A stretch of DNA of 64,000 nt from positions 62,001 through 126,000 of the forward strand of contig JAEWSH010000019.1 of the NCBI GenBank assembly GCA_023398375.1. Direction: 5' to 3'. The notes beneath the pieces were generated by a model that saw only the letters and a list, made by a program, of their open reading frames with translations, searched no databases and was not told where the DNA came from. This document shows positions 8,914 through 16,826 of this stretch, in pieces; positions within the stretch are counted from its first letter, which is position 1, and the number at the start of each line of letters is the position of its first letter. The stretch comes from Bacillota bacterium. GTDB lineage: Bacteria; Bacillota; Clostridia; Lachnospirales; Lachnospiraceae. The translations under genes were made by a program, and so were the position numbers.

Positions 8914-8958
8914 TAAAGGCACGCTGTATAGGTAATGACCTATTGCAGGGTGCTTTTT
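8914..8958 (+). terminator. Hairpin terminator (copy 2 of a twin)
   Basis: AAGGCAC-GCTG-TATAGG pairs with CCTAT-TGCA-GGGTGCTT, with T-run TTTTT after it, 9 bp past the DUF4956 stop. It is nearly the same sequence as the terminator at 7964. Confidence 0.75.
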
Positions 8959-9079
8959 CAACAGTTTTAGTTATTACTGGGGGATGTTTATACCTCCGTA
9001 GAAAAAAAGAGAAAAAGAGCACTGTGTGACAAGCAGTAAGTGTAAATCTGTGCTATTCTTTATTTACGGAGGTGTGAAT

Positions 9080-10450
9080 ATGAATGCATGGAACGCTATA
9101 CAAAATTCACTGAACTATATAGAAGACCATTTGTCGGAAAATATTACGATTGAAGTGCTTGCTGATGCAGCGTCATTATCGCCATATTATTTTCAGCGTC
9201 TCTTTGGGCGTCTGGTGAAAAAATCTGTAAATGAATATGTAAGGCTGCGCAGGCTGGCAAAAGCGTCGGAAGCTCTTAAAAATAAAGATATGCGAATCAT
9301 AGATGCAGCACTTGCATATGGTTTTTCTGACCATGCTAATTTTACCCGTGTATTTAAAGATGCATTTGGTATTACACCGGAAGAATATCGTAGATCCCCG
9401 GTTATACTCAATCATTTTATCAAGCCTGATTTACGATTAGAGTATGCTGATATAGAGGAAGGGGTACCTTTGGTTGCTGATGGTATTGTGGTTGAAGTGA
9501 CCCGCAGAAAACTGGATGAACCGCGTACATTTTTCGGAATTGAAGGAGAGGTTCCCGTTTCTGAATTATCAGGAGGTAAAACGACTGGCATTGCTACGAC
9601 AGGAATCATGTGGGAAGAGTTTCATCAGCGGAAAAAGGGCATTCCGTGCGTACTGGCAAATGGTAATGAATTCGGAGTCCTTTATATGGGAGACGCAAGG
9701 GAAGGCTGCTGTAATTATTTGGCTGGAGCTGAGGTAAATGGAAACATCCAGACTAATGAATATGCTTCTTTTACACTTCCGTGCGGTGAATATATCGTTT
9801 GCAGCTTTGAAGCAGAAGACTTTGCAGAACTTATTGGTTCGGCAATTTTTAAAGCGACATCGTTTATGAATAATTGGATGAAAAGGCACAACCTGAATTG
9901 CGGTAATTTCGCTGCTGAGATGTATTATGATACGAATCCCGATGCAAGTCATATGGAACTTTGGCTCCCATTAAGTTTATCGCGTAAGATGCTAAAAAAG
10001 AAGGGAATTACAAATATATCCGATGGGACGCAGGAGCCGTCAATGGCAGAAATTGGTTCGTATGTTCAAAATCCTTTGTTTGAACAGCTTTGTAATCATG
10101 TAGAGACGGAATATCAGAGCAAACCCGTGCTGGAATACAGCAGATGTTCCATGCAGCATGGGTGGAATGTGAAATATAAAAAGGCAGGACGTACCTTATG
10201 CACTCTTTATCCGATGAAGGGATACTATATTGCCCTCATTGTTATTGGGGAACGGGAACGGATGGAAACCGAATTGATGCTTCCTTTTTGCACAGAGTAT
10301 TTCCAGCAGTTGTATCGCGAAACAAAAACAGGTATGGGTCAGAAGTGGCTTATGATTGACGTGACAGATGAGGCGGTACTGGAGGATGTAAAGCAATGCA
10401 TTGCTATCCGCAGAGATAAAAAAAAGAAACGATCCGAAGGTAATGAATAA
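9080..10450 (+). CDS. AraC-family regulator with GyrI-like effector domain and C-terminal DUF3788
   Basis: 456-aa three-part protein. Residues ~1-105 are an AraC DNA-binding domain (NYIEDHLSENITIEVLADAA ... IIDAALAYGFSDHANFTRVF). The middle (~120-300) is a GyrI/AraC effector-binding domain ending in the typical MELWLPL strand. The C-terminal ~130 residues (LEYSRCSMQHGWNVKYKK ... LCTLYP) match the DUF3788 pattern. I chose ATG 9080 (GGAGGTG just upstream) rather than the longer frame from 9026. Such proteins usually sense small hydrophobic ligands or drugs; the ligand is unknown. The stop region overlaps a tiny 19-codon ORF (10443-10502) that is probably not a gene. Confidence 0.85.
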   Translation: MNAWNAIQNSLNYIEDHLSENITIEVLADAASLSPYYFQRLFGRLVKKSVNEYVRLRRLAKASEALKNKDMRIIDAALAYGFSDHANFTRVFKDAFGITPEEYRRSPVILNHFIKPDLRLEYADIEEGVPLVADGIVVEVTRRKLDEPRTFFGIEGEVPVSELSGGKTTGIATTGIMWEEFHQRKKGIPCVLANGNEFGVLYMGDAREGCCNYLAGAEVNGNIQTNEYASFTLPCGEYIVCSFEAEDFAELIGSAIFKATSFMNNWMKRHNLNCGNFAAEMYYDTNPDASHMELWLPLSLSRKMLKKKGITNISDGTQEPSMAEIGSYVQNPLFEQLCNHVETEYQSKPVLEYSRCSMQHGWNVKYKKAGRTLCTLYPMKGYYIALIVIGERERMETELMLPFCTEYFQQLYRETKTGMGQKWLMIDVTDEAVLEDVKQCIAIRRDKKKKRSEGNE

Positions 10451-10527
10451 GGAATCACTCAAGCAGTATTGGGAACGCCTTAAACCAGAGAACATATACT
10501 AAAGAGAGTAGGCAACGGGGGAAAAAT

Positions 10528-11802
10528 ATGACCATTCACGTAGTTCGGAGCGGTGAGACTATTGATACTATCGCTGAAAAATATGGCTTATCGTCAGACA
10601 GACTGATCATAGAAAATGGAATAGAAGACCCTGCCAGATTAGTTGTTGGAGAAGCTATCGTTATACTGCATCCTATGACGATTCATACAATCCGGAAGGG
10701 AGATACATTAGAGGGCATTGCAGACAGATATGGTGTAACGGTGTTTCAGATACTAAGAAATAATCCGTATCTTTCAGATAGAAAGTATATTTATCCGGGA
10801 GAAACTATAGTAATAAGCTATAAAGAAAATAAAATAAGAGGTATCGAAACGAATGGATTCGCATATCCATTTATTGATATGAATATCCTTCAAAGAACAC
10901 TACCCTTTTTAACATATCTGACTGTTTACAAGTATGAGATAACAGCTGAAGGAAATATTAATGATATTGAGGATACGAAAATCATTCAAATCGCCAAAAT
11001 GTATCATGTAGTACCAGTCATGATGATTACAGTCAGGTCACAGGATATTGAAGAAGAGGTTAGTGTAATACATTCCATTCTTTCCAGTGAAGAAAAACAG
11101 GAGCGGATATTTAATCATATTCTTCGCATTTTACAGACGAAAGGATATTGTGGTGTAAGTATTAATACATCTTATATACTTCCTGCGGATCGAAATCTCT
11201 ATGAAGAGTTGGTTATAAAATTTGCAGACGCTCTAACAAATGCTGGATATAAAGTATACAATACCTTTAGTATTAATATTTTTAATTTACTGACAGGAAC
11301 AATTTATGATTTTAATTATAATAATCTTTATGAGGCAGTAGATGGTGTTACGATAATAAGATATTTATTTGGCTATTCACAAGGACTACCTTTGGGAACA
11401 ATATCTATGGATACATTAAGACGTTTTGGTGAGTATTTGGTAGCATCAATGTCGGCGGAAAAATTAAATATCGGACTACCGGTCATAGGGTATATTTGGA
11501 AATTTCCTTACGATCCTGCCAGTTCAAAGGGAATGGCAGTCAGTTATGATTCAGCGTTGAATATTGCATTTAATAATAATGCGGAGATTCAATATGATGA
11601 AACTACTAATACAGCGTATTTTCAATATATTTCAGATAATGATTATGTTGTGAGGTTCTGGGATGCAAGAAGCATAGAAAGCTTTGTAAAGTTTGTATCA
11701 GATTTCGGATTGAATGGTACCAGTGTCTGGAATATTATGAATTGGTTTCCGCAGTTGTGGATGATCATTAACTCGCAGTACGAAATTCATAAATTATTAT
11801 AA
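10528..11802 (+). CDS. LysM-LysM-GH18 spore-cortex-type protein with degenerate active site
   Basis: 424 aa, no signal peptide. Two LysM peptidoglycan-binding repeats (about residues 1-48 and 50-95) are followed by a GH18 chitinase-like barrel, the architecture of SleL/YaaH spore proteins. In active members the barrel carries a DxxDxDxE-like motif (for example GVNIDFEY). Here the matching segment reads GVSINTSYILPADR: the acid/base glutamate position is serine (S215) and the preceding aspartate is asparagine (N213). It is therefore probably not an N-acetylglucosaminidase of the usual kind and may only bind cortex peptidoglycan (inference). An 18-bp perfect hairpin ends the gene. Confidence 0.85.
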   Translation: MTIHVVRSGETIDTIAEKYGLSSDRLIIENGIEDPARLVVGEAIVILHPMTIHTIRKGDTLEGIADRYGVTVFQILRNNPYLSDRKYIYPGETIVISYKENKIRGIETNGFAYPFIDMNILQRTLPFLTYLTVYKYEITAEGNINDIEDTKIIQIAKMYHVVPVMMITVRSQDIEEEVSVIHSILSSEEKQERIFNHILRILQTKGYCGVSINTSYILPADRNLYEELVIKFADALTNAGYKVYNTFSINIFNLLTGTIYDFNYNNLYEAVDGVTIIRYLFGYSQGLPLGTISMDTLRRFGEYLVASMSAEKLNIGLPVIGYIWKFPYDPASSKGMAVSYDSALNIAFNNNAEIQYDETTNTAYFQYISDNDYVVRFWDARSIESFVKFVSDFGLNGTSVWNIMNWFPQLWMIINSQYEIHKLL

Positions 11803-11806
11803 GTGT

Positions 11807-11845
11807 ATTTGAAATGGTCGGGTTGAAAACCCGACCATTTCAAAT
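11807..11845. terminator. Bidirectional terminator between convergent genes
   Basis: Perfect 18-bp inverted repeat (11807-11824 with 11828-11845, three-base loop), containing GGTCGGGTT / AACCCGACC. It sits between the convergent LysM/GH18 and asnB genes and touches the asnB stop codon. Confidence 0.85.
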
Positions 11846-13696
11846 TTAGACCAGTTCTACGTGATATTTATCCAGCCAGTAATTAATCTGCAACAGATAA
11901 GCAATTAGCTGTGGTCCAGCCATTAATTGTCCATACCAAGGTTTGCCGTAATCAGAAGGCGAGGACAAAAAAGCGTGGATCTTTTTCATATCCACCAAAG
12001 GATGTATCGGTGCATTTGGATCAGATAGAACATCCAATAAGCGCTTGCCTAACAATTTCTCGTAATCAGGATGATAAGTCTTTGGATACGGACTTTTTCT
12101 GCGATATAGTATCTCATCCGGAATCAGACCTTTTCCTGCTTCACGAAGTAATCCTTTCACAACGCCATTCGGTGATTTCATTTCCCACGGAACATTCCAG
12201 ATATATTCAATGATACGATGATCTGCAAAAGGTACTCTGGCTTCCAGTCCTGAATACATACTGCAGCGATCCATGCGGTCAAGCAAAGTTACCATGAACC
12301 ATCTGAGATTGAGATATGCGATTTCTCTCCGCCGTGCTTCTGCATTATCTTCTCCAATGAGGCGTGGAGTTTCGGAGACTGATTTTTCGTAAGCTGCCTG
12401 AACATAAGTATCAAGATCAATGGCAGATAGTAAATCATCTGACAAAAGCTGTTTTCTGGTATCCAGATTTCTAGACCATGGGAAACCATGGGCGGCCATT
12501 ATTTCCGGGTTATGGAACCATGGGTATCCCCCAAAGATTTCATCTGCGCATTCACCGGTCAGAGCAACTTTGGTCTTGATTGCTACTTTGCTGCAGAAAT
12601 AGAGCAGTGAGGATTCCACGTCTGCCATGTTGGGAAGGTCTCTTGCATCAACGGCATTGTATAGATTATCGGCAAGATTCACATTATCACATTCAAGATA
12701 CGTGTGTTTGCTGTCTGCGGATGCGACCATGATATCCACATAGGGACGGTCCTGGGACGGTTGGAAGGAGTTTGATTTAAAATTCTTTGCATTGTCCACA
12801 AAGTCAAAGGAGTAACTTTCAATCTGTTTGTTCTGAAGTTTTAATTCATTTGAACAGATTGCGGTAATCAGGCTTGAGTCTACACCGCCTGATAGGAAGG
12901 TGCAAATGGGAATATCAGAAATCATTTGTCGCTTTACGGCATCCTTTAAAAGGAAGGAGGTTTTTTCAATTGTTTCCGGATAGGAATCTTCGTGAGGAGC
13001 GCTGACCAAACTCCAGTAAGGCTCTTCATGAATGCCAGAATGATTGAATAAAAGTATATTTCCCGGAAGAATTTCATAAATATCTTTAAATACACCGAAT
13101 CCGTATGATTTGGCAGGACCGAGACCAAAAATCTCACATAAGCCACGGGAATCAATACGAGGTCTGAAACCGGGGTATTCAAATAATGATTTGATTTCCG
13201 AACCAAAGATGAGAGTATTTTCTAAAATTGTATAAAATAATGGCTTTACACCTAATCGGTCACGGACCAGACAAAGATTATGAAGGTTGTTATCCCAGAT
13301 AGCAAAGGAAAAAATGCCATTCATCTGTTTGATAAATTCGACTCCAAATGCCATATATCCGATCAGAACAACTTCGGTATCGCAATGTGTTTTGAAGAGA
13401 TGACCCATGCGAATCAAGTTATCTCGGAGTTCTGCGGTGTTATAGAGCTCTCCGTTGTATATAATGGAATAAGAGCAGCCACATTTTTCCCTGGTCATGG
13501 GTTGTTTTCCCTTGTTCAGATCAATAATGGAAAGTCTTCTATGTGCGAGCCCGATTTGTGGTAAAAGCAATTCACCCTCATCGTCAGGCCCCCGGTGCTT
13601 TAGTGCCTGCTTCATATTATTTAATACAGTATGCCACCTAGAATAGTCCGCTGTATAATCAGCTTCCATATTACAAAAACCGGATATTCCACACAT
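11846..13696 (-). CDS. asnB: Asparagine synthetase (glutamine-hydrolysing)
   Basis: About 616 aa. The start is set at the ATG giving MCGISGF, because the second-position cysteine must become the N-terminal nucleophile of the class II glutaminase domain (~1-200). The C-terminal ATP-pyrophosphatase domain has the PP-loop FLSGGVDSSLI and ALTGECADEIFGGYPWF. It makes asparagine from aspartate using glutamine amide, or amidates another acid in specialised pathways. It lies 51 bp downstream of dpaB on the same strand and is likely in that operon, which is unusual for a housekeeping asnB. A spore-stage role is possible (inference). A GGGGGGA ribosome site lies upstream. Confidence 0.93.
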   Translation of the reverse strand: MCGISGFCNMEADYTADYSRWHTVLNNMKQALKHRGPDDEGELLLPQIGLAHRRLSIIDLNKGKQPMTREKCGCSYSIIYNGELYNTAELRDNLIRMGHLFKTHCDTEVVLIGYMAFGVEFIKQMNGIFSFAIWDNNLHNLCLVRDRLGVKPLFYTILENTLIFGSEIKSLFEYPGFRPRIDSRGLCEIFGLGPAKSYGFGVFKDIYEILPGNILLFNHSGIHEEPYWSLVSAPHEDSYPETIEKTSFLLKDAVKRQMISDIPICTFLSGGVDSSLITAICSNELKLQNKQIESYSFDFVDNAKNFKSNSFQPSQDRPYVDIMVASADSKHTYLECDNVNLADNLYNAVDARDLPNMADVESSLLYFCSKVAIKTKVALTGECADEIFGGYPWFHNPEIMAAHGFPWSRNLDTRKQLLSDDLLSAIDLDTYVQAAYEKSVSETPRLIGEDNAEARRREIAYLNLRWFMVTLLDRMDRCSMYSGLEARVPFADHRIIEYIWNVPWEMKSPNGVVKGLLREAGKGLIPDEILYRRKSPYPKTYHPDYEKLLGKRLLDVLSDPNAPIHPLVDMKKIHAFLSSPSDYGKPWYGQLMAGPQLIAYLLQINYWLDKYHVELV

Positions 13697-13747
13697 ATTA
13701 TCCCCCCATTTCATACAGTGTGCCGGAACAAATGAATCTTCTTAATT

Positions 13748-14335
13748 TTATTGAGGAGTAAGGATGACAGGCTGTAATTGTTTCCCATCCAGAGCTTCTT
13801 CTAAGGTAGGAAGGAGTAAATCAAAGTCAGCCATCATAGAGTTTGGTTTGCCTTTATAGTTATCCTGACCAAAAGGTACAAAATAAATATTTTTTGTATT
13901 TATAAGTATTCCGATATTTTTTAAATTATTACTAAGAGCGTCATTCGTAGATAATGTAATTACAATTGGTTTATTGTTTCTTAGCAGCCCTTTTGTTGCC
14001 ATTAAGACAGCAGAGTCGGTAACTGCATTTGCCATTTTTGCCAGGGTATTGCCCGTGCACGGAGCGATCGCAATGATATCGAGCAGATTGTTCGGGCCTA
14101 GTTTTTCTGCTTCAGCAAGTGTTGTAATTGGCTTGTTTCCCGTGAGTTCTTCGGCTTTTCGGAGAAAATCGGACGCAGTACCAAATCTGGTATCTGTAAT
14201 CTGGGAGCGTTCTGAAAAGATGGTATAGACATTGCCATTTTCAGCCACTAAGCGTTCAATCTGAGGAAAGACCTTATTGAATGTACAAAAGGATCCGGTC
14301 AGGGCAATGCCCACATTTTTTCCGTGAATAGTCAT
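13748..14335 (-). CDS. dpaB: Dipicolinate synthase subunit B
   Basis: 195-aa flavoprotein-like subunit (SpoVFB). It starts IHGKNVGIALTGSFCTFNKV, typical of the flavoprotein fold, with the later IAPCTGNTLAKMANAVTDS motif. With DpaA it converts the lysine-pathway intermediate dihydrodipicolinate (hydroxytetrahydrodipicolinate) to dipicolinic acid, which is loaded as the calcium salt into the spore core for heat resistance. Its start overlaps the dpaA stop by 4 nt. Finding it inside an integrative element is unusual, since dpa genes are normally chromosomal. Confidence 0.93.
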   Translation of the reverse strand: MTIHGKNVGIALTGSFCTFNKVFPQIERLVAENGNVYTIFSERSQITDTRFGTASDFLRKAEELTGNKPITTLAEAEKLGPNNLLDIIAIAPCTGNTLAKMANAVTDSAVLMATKGLLRNNKPIVITLSTNDALSNNLKNIGILINTKNIYFVPFGQDNYKGKPNSMMADFDLLLPTLEEALDGKQLQPVILTPQ

Positions 14336-15180
14336 CTGATTCCTTCTTTCATTAATAATGTGATGATTTCATTTACTAAAATATCAGCGGATGTCTTTGG
14401 AGCTACCTTACCTGGCAGTCCAAGGCAGAGTTTTGCTTTCAAATTTTTTTGTAGCGCATATTCGTAATCAATGCCCCCTGGGGCAGATGCTATGTCAATT
14501 ATAGTCACATCCTGCTTTACAAGTTGGAGATGCCTTTTATCCAATATCAGGGCTGGAATTGTATTGAATATAAAGTCATATGTTGGCAATAGAACTTCTA
14601 TATCTGATAAATGGATGGTCTGAAGTCCGGAGGCTTCTGCATAAGCCAAAGCTTCTTCGGATCTGGCAGCCACTGTGACTCCCGCATGTATTCCTGTTAA
14701 TTTCTGAGCAAGTACCTTGGCACATCGGCCATAACCAAGAACAAGGCAGTTGCTTCCATGGAGATTTATCTCGCTGTTCTGTATGGCTTCCATGATGGTA
14801 CCTTCTGCAGTAGCAACACTATTCAAAATGGCTATTTTCTCATTTTTCATAAGATCATAGTAATGAATACCTTCATGATTACAGAGTTCAGTTAGGTCAG
14901 AGGGTATTACGCCTCCGATAAGAAAATGCTCTTTTGTCAGCAGGACAGCCAGATTTGAGACAGTAAGTTCGGAATGATTTGTTAAGGGAACTGGACCAAC
15001 GAGCAGACGGCATATTTGGAACAATTCCTCCAGAGAATGCAGTTCCGTACAATTTGCATGTTGAATAGACGCAGCTATTTTATAGGAATAAACGTAGTAA
15101 CCCATTTGGAGAAAAGCGTTGGCTGTATATACCTGGCGTTGATCACCACCAAAAATTCCAATTTCTGGTCTTTCGGACAT
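14332..15180 (-). CDS. dpaA: Dipicolinate synthase subunit A
   Basis: 282-aa SpoVFA-type subunit. It begins RPEIGIFGGDQRQVYTANAF. A C-terminal Rossmann domain has the dinucleotide motif VLGYGRCAKVLAQKL and the segment IDIASAPGGIDYEYA, both typical of DpaA. It acts with DpaB in the mother cell during sporulation. GAGGGGGTG precedes the ATG. First gene of the probable dpaA-dpaB-asnB operon. A possible sigma-K-like promoter lies just upstream (see 15201-15227). Confidence 0.94.
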   Translation of the reverse strand: MSERPEIGIFGGDQRQVYTANAFLQMGYYVYSYKIAASIQHANCTELHSLEELFQICRLLVGPVPLTNHSELTVSNLAVLLTKEHFLIGGVIPSDLTELCNHEGIHYYDLMKNEKIAILNSVATAEGTIMEAIQNSEINLHGSNCLVLGYGRCAKVLAQKLTGIHAGVTVAARSEEALAYAEASGLQTIHLSDIEVLLPTYDFIFNTIPALILDKRHLQLVKQDVTIIDIASAPGGIDYEYALQKNLKAKLCLGLPGKVAPKTSADILVNEIITLLMKEGIR

Positions 15181-15200
15181 ATATTCACCCCCTCTTCTTA

Positions 15201-15227
15201 CACTATATGAAATTATGGATGATTTGT
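15201..15227 (-). promoter_or_regulatory. Possible sigma-K-type promoter of dpaA
   Basis: On the minus strand ACA is followed 15 nt later by CATATAGTG. This is close to the mother-cell sigma-K pattern (AC at -35, CATAnnnTA at -10) and lies ~20 bp before the dpaA start. The match is by eye and short; B. subtilis dpa genes are sigma-K controlled. Confidence 0.3.
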
Positions 15228-15335
15228 GATTGAATCATAAAGAAGTATCTGCAATCCAATTTTCTTTTTAAACGAAAGATGATACAATTAAAAATATATA
15301 AATACCATGTATTTAGTATAGTAAGGAGGAAGCGT

Positions 15336-15740
15336 ATGGAGTTGAAAAATAACATAACGGGATTGCAGCATATTGGAATACCGACCAATGATATTGAAAT
15401 TACAAAAGCATTTTATCGAAAAATCGGTTTTGAAGTTGTGTATGAGACTGTGATCGAAAGGTCTGGTGAAAAAGTAGCTTTCCTAAAATTAAAGGACATA
15501 GTGATAGAAACTTATGAAAATAAGGAAGCGGTAATGAGATCAGGGGCAATTGACCACATGGCTTTGAATGTTCTGGATATTGAAGAAGCTTTTTATTATG
15601 CGAAAGATAATAACTTTACCTTTTTGGACGAGGAGATTCAGTTCTTACCATTCTGGGATAATGGAGTCAGATATTTTACTATCTTAGGTCCGAACCAGGA
15701 AAAAGTAGAATTTAATCAATATTTATCCTTTTTTGAGTAA
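15336..15740 (+). CDS. VOC (glyoxalase/bleomycin-resistance-like) family protein
   Basis: 134 aa with the paired beta-alpha-beta-beta-beta pattern of the vicinal oxygen chelate fold: GLQHIGIPTNDIEITKAFYRKIGF at the start, IDHMALNVLDIEEAFYYAKD in the second half and FTILGPNQEKVEFNQ at the end. Histidine and glutamate residues at usual metal positions are present. The start at 15336 follows a TAAGGAGGAAG ribosome site. The substrate is unknown. Its last 25 bp overlap the 3' end of the convergent AraC gene. Confidence 0.88.
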   Translation: MELKNNITGLQHIGIPTNDIEITKAFYRKIGFEVVYETVIERSGEKVAFLKLKDIVIETYENKEAVMRSGAIDHMALNVLDIEEAFYYAKDNNFTFLDEEIQFLPFWDNGVRYFTILGPNQEKVEFNQYLSFFE

Positions 15741-16633
15741 ACAGAGGAAAAATGGTTCCGGTAATCTTTCGGGGTATAATCCATCATTTTTTTAAAGACA
15801 GAACTAAAGTAATTACTGGAAGAAAATCCCAAAAAATACGCAAGATCAGTAATGCTTATATTTGTTTCCAACAACTCTTTTTTTGCATACTCCAGTTTTT
15901 GAAGAGTAATATATTCAGCAGGAGTAATCCCAACTTCATCTTTAAATTTTACCTTGAACCGGGAGAGTGAATAGCCTGAGACCTCGGCCAGATCGCAAAG
16001 CTGCAAAGGTTCTCTGATATTTTGATTCAAGTAAATGATGGCACGATGAATTCGTTCATCAATCGCCTTGATCTGCGAATCTTCTATAGGAGTCAGGTAT
16101 TGAAGACTGAATAGAAAGCAGGTTAAAAATTGTACACCTACCTGGATGGATGTAGCTGTCATGTCAGAAAAGAGAGTAAATGCAGTCCTGAGATATTGAA
16201 GATGACTATGTCCCAATTGTAAATGACGTTGTTTTAGTGTTAATAATTCATGACATAAAGTATTGCTATAATCTTTGTTCAATCCAAGCAATTCGTCAGG
16301 ATTATGCATCATAATCTGAAAGGCGTAAAATTCACAGGGAGCCTGCGGCTGATTTCCATTGCCGTGTATTTCAAATGGAAAAGTCAGAAAAGCTTCGTTA
16401 CCGGTATAAGTATAATTATTTATGGCACCTTCGCTTTCAATCTGAGAATATCTTTTTCCCTTTACCATACAATGGATTTCCAGAATATCAGAATGGTAAT
16501 GCATCGGTGAAGGTGCCGGTGAAGTTGTATAATTCCAATATGTAAAATTTCCAAGGGCCGGCACTTTGTGCCGGTCTTTTGTTATGGTCTTATTTTGTTT
16601 GGTCCAGGAAAACTGGTCAAATAACTCATACAT
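15716..16633 (-). CDS. AraC-family regulator with cupin-like sensor domain
   Basis: 305 aa. The N-terminal ~150 residues look like an AraC cupin ligand domain (MHYHSDILEIHCMVKGKRYS, then FLTFPFEIHG). The C-terminal ~100 residues are the double HTH (REPLQLCDLAEVSGYSLSRF ... ITDLAYFLGFSSSNYFSSVF). I chose ATG 16633, with GGAG 8 nt upstream; the frame is open to 16675. It is divergent from the IclR-led operon across a region with a 15-bp inverted repeat, so it may help control that operon (inference). Confidence 0.9.
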   Translation of the reverse strand: MYELFDQFSWTKQNKTITKDRHKVPALGNFTYWNYTTSPAPSPMHYHSDILEIHCMVKGKRYSQIESEGAINNYTYTGNEAFLTFPFEIHGNGNQPQAPCEFYAFQIMMHNPDELLGLNKDYSNTLCHELLTLKQRHLQLGHSHLQYLRTAFTLFSDMTATSIQVGVQFLTCFLFSLQYLTPIEDSQIKAIDERIHRAIIYLNQNIREPLQLCDLAEVSGYSLSRFKVKFKDEVGITPAEYITLQKLEYAKKELLETNISITDLAYFLGFSSSNYFSSVFKKMMDYTPKDYRNHFSSVYSKKDKY

Positions 16634-16684
16634 AATTTTTCTCCATTTTATCAGGATTAAGATTGAAAATTTCACATTCGTATT

Positions 16685-16725
16685 ATTTCATACTTTTTGA
16701 TAATTATCAACAAAAAGTATGAAAT
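16685..16725. promoter_or_regulatory. Inverted repeat between divergent AraC and IclR genes
   Basis: ATTTCATACTTTTTG (16685-16699) is the exact reverse complement of 16711-16725, with an 11-bp AT spacer that is itself nearly palindromic (GATAATTATC). Its position between divergent regulators suggests an operator, though it could also form a hairpin. Confidence 0.5.
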
Positions 16726-16826
16726 CGTATTGAGAATGATTTTGAAAGCATGATAGAGAAAACTATATTATACTGAAAACATCTAAAAAGGAGAACACCG
16801 TTCTGTAATAGAGAACGTTTATAGTT

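Noticed and set aside
10443..10502. 19-codon ORF (MNKESLKQYWERLKPENIY) after the AraC-DUF3788 gene
   Set aside because: Too short and without a proper ribosome site; perhaps a gene remnant.
11911..13564. Plus-strand frames opposite asnB
   Set aside because: asnB is unmistakable on the minus strand; the opposite frames show no domain pattern.
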